From NCBI GenBank assembly GCA_051162045.1, contig JBISDI010000016.1: a stretch of DNA of 64,000 bases; one strand, given 5' to 3'. Each line of letters begins with the position of its first letter. The stretch's first letter is position 1. Shown piece by piece: positions 59,034 to 64,000 of the stretch. This DNA comes from Anaerozeibacter quisquiliarum. GTDB taxonomy: Bacteria > Bacillota > Clostridia > Christensenellales > Aristaeellaceae. A program made the translations under genes and the position numbers. Below the pieces are notes generated by a model. The model was given only the letters and a program-made list of their open reading frames with translations, was not told where the DNA came from and ran no database searches.

Positions 59034-59564
59034 TCAGGCTTTCAACTGTGAGGCGGCCCGCACCGCGCGCGCCGTGTAGGAGATTGTAGACGAAAGCGAC
59101 AGCGCGAGCGACAGATAAAGCAGCCAATTGCCCGCGCGGCTGAGCCAGATCAGGTGATGCCAGGGATAGATCATGAGTATCGCAGCCACGCAGGTTACGG
59201 TGGCCGCCTTGCCCAGGCGGTTGGCGTACACCACCACCTTCTTTTTCAGCAGCACCACCGAGCCCACGACCAGATACAGCTCCTTGATTAGCAAAAAGCC
59301 CAGCAACCACCACTCGACATAACGGGTCTGTGCGAGACACGCGAGCATGGTCAACTGCATCAGTTTGTCGGCCATCGGGTCGCAAAGCTTGCCGAAGTCG
59401 GTGATCTGGTTGAGCCGCCGCGCGAGGTAGCCGTCGAGCGCGTCGGTCAGCGCGGCCGCCACGTACACGGCCAGCGCCCATCGGTGCTCTCCCTTGGCGT
59501 ACAGCAACGCGAAGACCGGCACCAGTGCCATTCGCAGAACCGTAAGCGCGTTTGGCAGGTTCAT
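59034..59564 (-). CDS. pgsA: CDP-diacylglycerol-glycerol-3-phosphate 3-phosphatidyltransferase-like
   Basis: The 176-residue membrane protein has the CDP-alcohol phosphatidyltransferase motif DGYLARRLNQITDFGKLCDPMADK, with all three Asp positions after DG. It has a PgsA-like N-terminus (NLPNALTVLRMALVPVF). It would make phosphatidylglycerol phosphate. Another CDP-alcohol substrate cannot be excluded. GAGGTGG precedes ATG 59562-59564. Confidence 0.88.
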   Translation of the reverse strand: MNLPNALTVLRMALVPVFALLYAKGEHRWALAVYVAAALTDALDGYLARRLNQITDFGKLCDPMADKLMQLTMLACLAQTRYVEWWLLGFLLIKELYLVVGSVVLLKKKVVVYANRLGKAATVTCVAAILMIYPWHHLIWLSRAGNWLLYLSLALSLSSTISYTARAVRAASQLKA

Positions 59565-59598
59565 TCAGCCACCTCTTTTTATTGAAAACGTTGTTTAT

Positions 59599-59627
59599 AT
59601 CATAACAAGCGCGGGCCGCGCTGTCAA
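59599..59627 (-). promoter_or_regulatory. pgsA promoter
   Basis: On the minus strand TTGACA (59622-59627) and TATGAT (59599-59604) are 17 bases apart. Confidence 0.75.
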
Positions 59628-59700
59628 GCAAGGCCCGGAGCACGACGAAAAATTCGCGGGGCGCTATGTACCCGGTGCGCGTGCGCACCGGGAAAGGCGC

Positions 59701-59988
59701 TTATTCGCACCTTCTATGCCTGCAGCAGATGCAGAACCGATAGACGACCAAGGCGAGGATCAGCACCGCCATGACGACCGCGAACACGATGACCGCAGGC
59801 AGCGCGGGTAGGATAACGGCCGCGAACACGGCTCCGAAGATCAGACCGAGGGCCAGCGCTAGGAACACCACGAACAGGTAGAGCACTTTCGCGGAGCACA
59901 TGCAGGCCAGCGCCTTAAACTCCGGGTGAGCGTGAGGGGACCTGGCATCCGACGGCCCGCAGTTGCGGGGACTCCCCTGATATTCCAT
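59701..59988 (-). CDS. small membrane protein with Cys-rich ends, unknown
   Basis: The 95-residue protein has a hydrophilic N-terminus, two membrane segments (about 35-57 and 58-82, with LYLFVVFLALALGLIF and AVIVFAVVMAVLILAL) and the Cys/Arg tail CICCRHRRC. A strong AGGAGGTGG precedes ATG 59986-59988. No family recognised; a spore-envelope or metal-related role is possible but unproven. Confidence 0.65.
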   Translation of the reverse strand: MEYQGSPRNCGPSDARSPHAHPEFKALACMCSAKVLYLFVVFLALALGLIFGAVFAAVILPALPAVIVFAVVMAVLILALVVYRFCICCRHRRCE

Positions 59989-60102
59989 ACTTCCACCTCC
60001 TTCCGGTGTGCCATTTCATCCTATGCAGGGCGGCGCGGAGCGTTCAAAAGTGCTTTTGCACGCAATCTCAATAAAAACCCACTCTTTGGGCGCGTGCAAA
60101 TG

Positions 60103-60111
60103 TGTTATACT
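60103..60111 (+). promoter_or_regulatory. extended -10 promoter of the helicase gene
   Basis: TGTTATACT fits an extended -10 element; the -35 is weak. The leader before ATG 60164 is about 45 bases. Confidence 0.5.
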
Positions 60112-60163
60112 GAGAGATACGCTGCCACAACGTGAATGGCGAATAAGCATTAGGAAGCAAGCT

Positions 60164-61516
60164 ATGACTTTTGACGAAATGAACCTGATCGCACCCCTGC
60201 GCGCCGCGGTCGCGCGCGTCGGATATGAAGTGCCCACACCGATCCAGGAGCAGACCATCCCGCTGGTGCTGGAAGGCCGGGACGTGCTCGGCTGCGCCCA
60301 GACCGGTACCGGCAAGACGGCGGCCTTCGCGCTGCCCATTCTGCAGCGGCTGTCGCGCACGATGCCTAAGCGTGAGAGCGCGCATAGACGCCCGATCCGC
60401 GCCCTTGTCCTTACGCCCACGCGCGAGCTGGCACAGCAAATCTACGAAAACTTCATCGCCTACGGCCAGCGGCTGCAGCTGAACGCGTGCGTGATCTTCG
60501 GCGGCGTCAAGCAGTACGCCCAGACCGAGGCGCTGCGCCGGGGCGTGGACATCCTGGTCGCTACGCCGGGCCGGCTGTGCGACCTGATCGGGCAGGGCTA
60601 CATCAAGCTGGATTCGATCGAAATCTTCGTACTCGACGAGGCCGACCGGATGCTCGACATGGGCTTCATCCACGACGTGAGGCGCGTGATCGCGCTGCTG
60701 CCCGCAAGAAGGCAGACGCTGCTGTTCTCCGCCACCATGCCCGACGAGGTGGAGCAGTTGGCGCTCAGCATTCTCGATCAGCCCGAGACGGTCAAGGTGG
60801 ACCCGGTGACGAGCACCGTGGACAGCATCCGGCAGGCGCTGTACTACGTGGACAAGGCCAACAAGAAGCTGCTGCTGGCCGACATTTTGAAGCGCGACGA
60901 GGTGGACAGCGCGCTGGTGTTCGCGCGCACGCGCCATGGGGCCGACCGCGTGGTCCGGGAGATGGAGAGGATGGGCATCCAGTCGCGCGCCATCCACGGC
61001 GACAAGTCGCAGGGCGCGCGCCAGGAGGCGCTGAACTACTTTAAGAGCGGCAAGATCAAGGTGCTGATCGCCACCGACATCGCGGCGCGCGGCATTGACA
61101 TCGTGGGGCTGTCGCACGTGATTAACTACGACCTGCCCAACGAGCCCGAGGCCTACATCCACCGCATCGGGCGCACCGGCCGCGCGGGGCTTGCCGGCGA
61201 CGCCATCAGTTTTTGCTGCATCGACGAGATGAAGCAGCTCTCCGCCATCGAAAAGCTGATCCGCAAGCGCATCCCGCGCCTGGAAAGCCCCTGGCCGATG
61301 GAGGTGCTTACTCCGTCCGAGCCCCAGCCGCGCGGTCCCCGGCCGAGCAAGCTTGGGATGGACGGCCAGAGGGCGCGCAGCGCCCGCCCGGCGTATTCGC
61401 CGCGCGCCGCCTATGCCCCGAACGCGTCCCGCGCGCCGCGCGCGACGGTGAGCCGGGATCAGGGCGGCAGGCGGAGCGGGCGCGCCGGCGCGCCGCGTAC
61501 CCGGCGCGGGGGCTAG
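60164..61516 (+). CDS. DEAD-box RNA helicase
   Basis: The 450-residue protein has AQTGTGKTAAF (Walker A), PTRELA, TPGRL, VLDEADRMLDMGF, FSATMP, ATDIAARGIDI and HRIGRTGRAG in the proper order. Its C-terminal 75 residues are Arg/Pro/Gly-rich and disordered, as in RhlE/CshA-type helicases that bind RNA with such tails. It remodels RNA, probably in ribosome assembly or mRNA decay. TAGGAAG precedes ATG 60164; longer frames cross the promoter. Confidence 0.96.
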   Translation: MTFDEMNLIAPLRAAVARVGYEVPTPIQEQTIPLVLEGRDVLGCAQTGTGKTAAFALPILQRLSRTMPKRESAHRRPIRALVLTPTRELAQQIYENFIAYGQRLQLNACVIFGGVKQYAQTEALRRGVDILVATPGRLCDLIGQGYIKLDSIEIFVLDEADRMLDMGFIHDVRRVIALLPARRQTLLFSATMPDEVEQLALSILDQPETVKVDPVTSTVDSIRQALYYVDKANKKLLLADILKRDEVDSALVFARTRHGADRVVREMERMGIQSRAIHGDKSQGARQEALNYFKSGKIKVLIATDIAARGIDIVGLSHVINYDLPNEPEAYIHRIGRTGRAGLAGDAISFCCIDEMKQLSAIEKLIRKRIPRLESPWPMEVLTPSEPQPRGPRPSKLGMDGQRARSARPAYSPRAAYAPNASRAPRATVSRDQGGRRSGRAGAPRTRRGG

Positions 61517-61533
61517 GCGTTCGCAGATAAAAC

Positions 61534-61582
61534 CGGGGCTGTAGCGCCTTTTTACGACGCTACAGCCCCGCGCAGGTTTTTT
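61534..61582. terminator. bidirectional terminator between helicase and Cys-rich gene
   Basis: A perfect 13-bp stem (61534-61546 with 61558-61570) is followed by GGTTTTTT on the plus strand and GGTTTTAT on the minus strand. Confidence 0.88.
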
Positions 61583-61778
61583 ACCAGTGCCTGCAATACT
61601 GCTCGCAGCAGCGCTCACAGTAACGCTCGCAGCAGTGCTCGCACCGGCGTCTGCATCTGCGTTCGCATTCGGATACAGAGCCGACGGCGTCTTCGCCGCA
61701 GGGCCAATCCCAGCGCCTGGGGCAGCACACCCAGCAGAGCTGGCAGCGGCACTGGAGGGAATCAAAGCAGCAGTTCAT
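61581..61778 (-). CDS. extremely cysteine-rich small protein (17 Cys in 65 residues), unknown
   Basis: GGAGGAGTGACC gives an excellent ribosome-binding site for ATG 61776-61778. The product has 17 Cys (26%) and many Arg, with two sections: CRCQLCWVCC near the N-terminus and the repeated CCERYCERCCEQYC at the end. It is flanked by a terminator at its 3' end. A CATACGAT box at 61842-61849 resembles a sigma-E/K -10, which would fit a spore-coat protein, but metallothionein-like metal binding is equally possible. Confidence 0.65.
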   Translation of the reverse strand: MNCCFDSLQCRCQLCWVCCPRRWDWPCGEDAVGSVSECERRCRRRCEHCCERYCERCCEQYCRHW

Positions 61779-61874
61779 GGTCACTCCTCCGTTCTTTCGG
61801 AAATGGGAAGTAGATTTGGGGAGCTCTCACACTTCCGTACCATCGTATGCGGGCGCGCGCGGCGGCGTTTTTAT

Positions 61875-61888
61875 GAATTGTACAATTC
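61875..61888. promoter_or_regulatory. perfect 14-bp palindrome upstream of the ferritin promoter
   Basis: GAATTGTACAATTC is a perfect palindrome ending 4 bases before the -35 of the ferritin promoter, a typical operator position. It does not match the Fur or PerR consensus well. Confidence 0.5.
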
Positions 61889-61891
61889 TGA

Positions 61892-61920
61892 TTGACGGGC
61901 ACTCATTTGGTTGATTATAT
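61892..61920 (+). promoter_or_regulatory. ferritin promoter
   Basis: TTGACG (61892-61897) and TTATAT (61915-61920) are 17 bases apart; TATATT at 18-base spacing is equivalent. Confidence 0.65.
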
Positions 61921-61953
61921 TGGTGACGGCAAATCTATGGAGGAGGGCTTACC

Positions 61954-62472
61954 ATGTTGAAAGAATCGTTGCGCAAGGTGCTCGGGGAGCAGATTGTCGC
62001 GGAGTATTATTCGGCCTACCTGTATCTTTCGATGTCGGCCTGGGCCGACCGCGCAGGTTATCAGGGCATCGCCAACTGGCTGTTCATACAGGCGCAGGAG
62101 GAGATGGCGCACGGCACACACATCTACCAGCACGTCTTGGAGCGCGGCGAAGCGCCGGCGCTTTCTGAGATCAAGGCCCCGAAGCAGGAGTTCGACAGCA
62201 TGCAGGCGCTGTTCGAGATGGTACTCAGCCACGAGCAGTGGGTGACCGAGCGGATCAACAACATCGCCACGATTGCGATGAAGGAAGGCGACCACGCCAG
62301 CTATAACTTTATCATGTGGTACGTCAACGAACAGGTGGAGGAGGAAGCCAACGCCGACCAGATCCTGGCCAAGGTAAAGGCCGTGAACGACCATCCGGGC
62401 CTGATGTACAACCTGGACGCCGAGCTCGCCACCCGCGTGTTCGTCAACCCGTTCCCGGCGGCGGCCAACTAG
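61954..62472 (+). CDS. bacterial ferritin (FtnA-like)
   Basis: The 172-residue protein begins MLKESLRKVLGEQIVAEYYSAYLYLSMSAW (shown in part: IVAEYYSAYLYL) with ferroxidase ligands E17, E50 and H53 in QAQEEMAHGTH, plus later Glu/Gln ligands. It stores iron as a 24-mer shell. GGAGGAGGG precedes ATG 61954. The stop codon lies inside the first copy of a 44-bp direct repeat. Confidence 0.95.
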   Translation: MLKESLRKVLGEQIVAEYYSAYLYLSMSAWADRAGYQGIANWLFIQAQEEMAHGTHIYQHVLERGEAPALSEIKAPKQEFDSMQALFEMVLSHEQWVTERINNIATIAMKEGDHASYNFIMWYVNEQVEEEANADQILAKVKAVNDHPGLMYNLDAELATRVFVNPFPAAAN

Positions 62473-62675
62473 GCAACCGCCGATCAAATCCCACGCGCGG
62501 AGGCGGCCGCCTTTGCGCCATCTTGCGCCTGCAAAATCCTCGACGTAGCGCCGCTACGCCTTCAGATTTTGCAAGCGCAATCTGACGCAAATTCAGCGCG
62601 CCACCGCACGCGTGCTTTAATCGGCGCTTACCTAGGCAACCGCCGATCAAATTCCACGCGCGGAGGCGGCCGCCT
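62469..62675. repeat. composite repeat: 44-bp direct repeats flanking a nested inverted repeat
   Basis: 62469-62512 and 62632-62675 are 44-bp direct repeats with one mismatch. Between them a long hairpin has 27-bp arms (62512-62538 with 62565-62591, 4 mismatches) and an inner stem (62544-62550 with 62552-62558). Outer stems CGCCGAT (62478-62484) and ATCGGCG (62620-62626) enclose it. The outer sequences match the short palindrome at 41048-41089. Confidence 0.8.
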
Positions 62676-62903
62676 CGCGACTGATTGGCCGCGGTGAGAT
62701 TTCCTGCGGCCTGTGAAATGTACCGCGGCGCATAGGGGGAGGATTCCGCCTGTGCGCCGCGGCATTTGCCAAACCGCACCGGGTCGTCGGAGGGATGAAG
62801 AGATCCCTATGCAGCTGGCCGGATACGCCGGCCATGAATCGATAAGTCGTGATAAAGCGCCATCCCTCTTACGCGTGGCGGCGTTTTTTGTATGAGGCGT
62901 TGA
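62676..62903. other. intergenic region with further palindromes, no gene seen
   Basis: CCGCGGCGCA (62723-62732) pairs with TGCGCCGCGG (62753-62762). TGGCCGG (62816-62822) pairs with CCGGCCA (62828-62834). A weak stem 62858-62862/62876-62880 runs into TTTTTT at 62884-62889 and may be a terminator. Short frames here lack convincing starts. Confidence 0.6.
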
Positions 62904-62932
62904 TTGACAAAGCGCCGCGACGCGTGTACACT
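62904..62932 (+). promoter_or_regulatory. promoter of the PTS IIC gene
   Basis: TTGACA (62904-62909) and TACACT (62927-62932) are 17 bases apart. Confidence 0.75.
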
Positions 62933-62984
62933 GTCTGGCAATGAAGCGCGCGGTGGGCGCTTTTACGAGAGGAGAATCGTGTAT

Positions 62985-64000
62985 ATGGCATCGGTCGGGG
63001 CGTTTTTGAAGCGGAAGGGCGTGGAGCCGTCGCTGCGGCGTTATATGGTTGACGCGATGGGTTCGATGGCGAGCGGGCTGTTTGCCTCGCTGCTGATCGG
63101 CACCATCCTGAATACGGCGGGCGCGCAACTGAATATACCGCTGCTCAGCCAGTGGGGCGGCTACGCGTCGGTCATGGCCGGGCCGGCCATGGCGGTGGCG
63201 ATCGGCCATTCGCTGGGCGCGCCGGCGCTGGTGCTGTTCTCGCTGACCGCGGTGGGCCAGGCCGCCAACGCGCTGGGCGGCGCGGGCGGGCCGCTGGCGG
63301 TGCTGGTGGTGGCGATTGTCGCCGCCGAGTGCGGCAAGCTGGTCAGCAAGGAGACAAAGGTGGACATCCTGGTGACGCCGCTCGTCACCATCGCGGTGGG
63401 CGCGGGGCTGTCGATGGTGATCGCGCCCGCGATCGGGTCGGCGGCGCAGTCGGTCGGCCGCGTAATCATGTGGGCGACCGAGCTCGCGCCTTTTTGGATG
63501 GGCATTCTGGTGTCGGTGGTGATCGGCATCGCGCTGACGCTGCCGATCAGTTCGGCGGCCATCTGCGCGGCGCTGGGGCTCACCGGCCTCGCGGGCGGCG
63601 CGGCGCTGGCCGGCTGCTGCGCGCAGATGGTGGGCTTTGCGGTGATGAGCTTCCCGGAAAACGGCTGGGGCGGGCTGGTGTCCCAGGGCCTGGGCACCTC
63701 GATGCTGCAAATGGGCAACATTATGAAGAACCCGCGCGTGTGGATTGCGCCGATCGTGACCAGCGCGATCACCGGTCCGATCGCCACACTCGTCTTCCGC
63801 CTCAAGATGAACGGCCCGGCGGTCAGTTCCGGCATGGGCACCTGCGGCCTGGTGGGCCCGATCGGCGTCTACACCGGCTGGGTGAACGACGTGGCCGCGG
63901 GCGTCAAGGCCGGCATCACCGGCGGCGACTGGCTGGCGCTCTTTGCGGTGGCTGTGGTGCTGCCGGCGGTGATCTGCTATGCGCTGGGGCAGATCGCGCG
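62985..64000 (+). CDS. PTS sugar transporter subunit IIC (EIIC_2 family), 3' end outside window
   Basis: The frame from ATG 62985 (AGGAGAA upstream) stays open to the window edge, about 338 codons. The product is a very hydrophobic Gly/Ala-rich protein with SVMAGPAMAVAIGHSLGAP, GGPLAVLVVAIVAAE and AVSSGMGTCGLVGPIGVY, as in the stand-alone PTS_EIIC_2 family. It would be a membrane permease for a sugar or sugar derivative; no EIIA or EIIB is seen. Energy coupling is unclear for this group. Confidence 0.82.
   Translation, partial: MASVGAFLKRKGVEPSLRRYMVDAMGSMASGLFASLLIGTILNTAGAQLNIPLLSQWGGYASVMAGPAMAVAIGHSLGAPALVLFSLTAVGQAANALGGAGGPLAVLVVAIVAAECGKLVSKETKVDILVTPLVTIAVGAGLSMVIAPAIGSAAQSVGRVIMWATELAPFWMGILVSVVIGIALTLPISSAAICAALGLTGLAGGAALAGCCAQMVGFAVMSFPENGWGGLVSQGLGTSMLQMGNIMKNPRVWIAPIVTSAITGPIATLVFRLKMNGPAVSSGMGTCGLVGPIGVYTGWVNDVAAGVKAGITGGDWLALFAVAVVLPAVICYALGQIA

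Noticed and set aside
62713..62895. 60-codon ORF in the palindrome-rich gap before the PTS gene
   Set aside because: It runs through hairpins and has no ribosome-binding site or recognisable pattern.

Overview
The window looks like a chromosomal segment of a GC-rich, spore-forming, Gram-positive bacterium of the class Clostridia. The evidence is two small acid-soluble spore proteins, the firmicute gene orders Asp23-FakA-RecG and pta-ackA-yceD-rpmF, a SAM-I (S-box) riboswitch on metK, a LexA-type SOS box on dinB, and many TTGACA-N17-TATAAT-like promoters. I cannot fix the genus from sequence alone. I saw no tRNA, rRNA, CRISPR array, prophage or insertion sequence.

Layout. 0-4.9 kb: housekeeping block (Asp23-like protein, FakA-like kinase, RecG), then two tandem spore-DNA-binding proteins. 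4.9-15.8 kb: a sugar utilisation locus. A divergent pair (RpiB-family isomerase and LacI-type regulator) is followed by a complete ABC importer (binding protein, two permeases, double ATPase), a mutarotase-like protein, a PfkB kinase, a class II aldolase and a rhamnulokinase-like FGGY kinase. 15.8-19.1 kb (minus): pta, ackA, yceD, rpmF, with an unusually structured pta-ackA gap. 19.2-21.4 kb: an SH3-like repeat protein and riboswitch-controlled metK.

21.5-28.8 kb holds the most unusual metabolic cluster: a two-HTH regulator, an internally duplicated membrane protein, a BaiCD/FadH-type Fe-S flavoenzyme, an acetoacetate-decarboxylase-family protein and a protein made of two fused SDR domains, closed by a 98-bp palindrome. 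The substrate is unknown. I suggest reductive processing of an enone/ketone compound.

28.9-34.6 kb (minus) is a cell-surface region: a secreted peptidoglycan-binding protein, a class B sortase fused to DUF11 repeats with an internal VPKTG motif, and a Pro-Glu repeat stalk protein. 34.8-43.3 kb: a YdeI-like protein, a heterodimeric ABC exporter, a decayed tag pseudogene, a Cys-cluster protein, ferredoxin, ROK fructokinase, a small basic peptide, an isoprenylcysteine-methyltransferase-like membrane protein and a D,D-carboxypeptidase. 43.4-49.9 kb: a PglF/CapD-type sugar dehydratase, SOS-regulated dinB and an 11-repeat Ig-like surface protein. 50-57.5 kb: a single giant gene for a cyclic beta-1,2-glucan synthase-like enzyme. 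57.7-64 kb: PPi-type phosphofructokinase, PgsA-like synthase, two Cys-bearing small proteins flanking a DEAD-box helicase, ferritin, a composite inverted/direct repeat, and the start of a PTS IIC permease that runs off the end.

Most genes are closely packed, and promoters and hairpins generally fall where operon ends are expected. Long ORFs antisense to real genes are a GC-content artefact and are not annotated.
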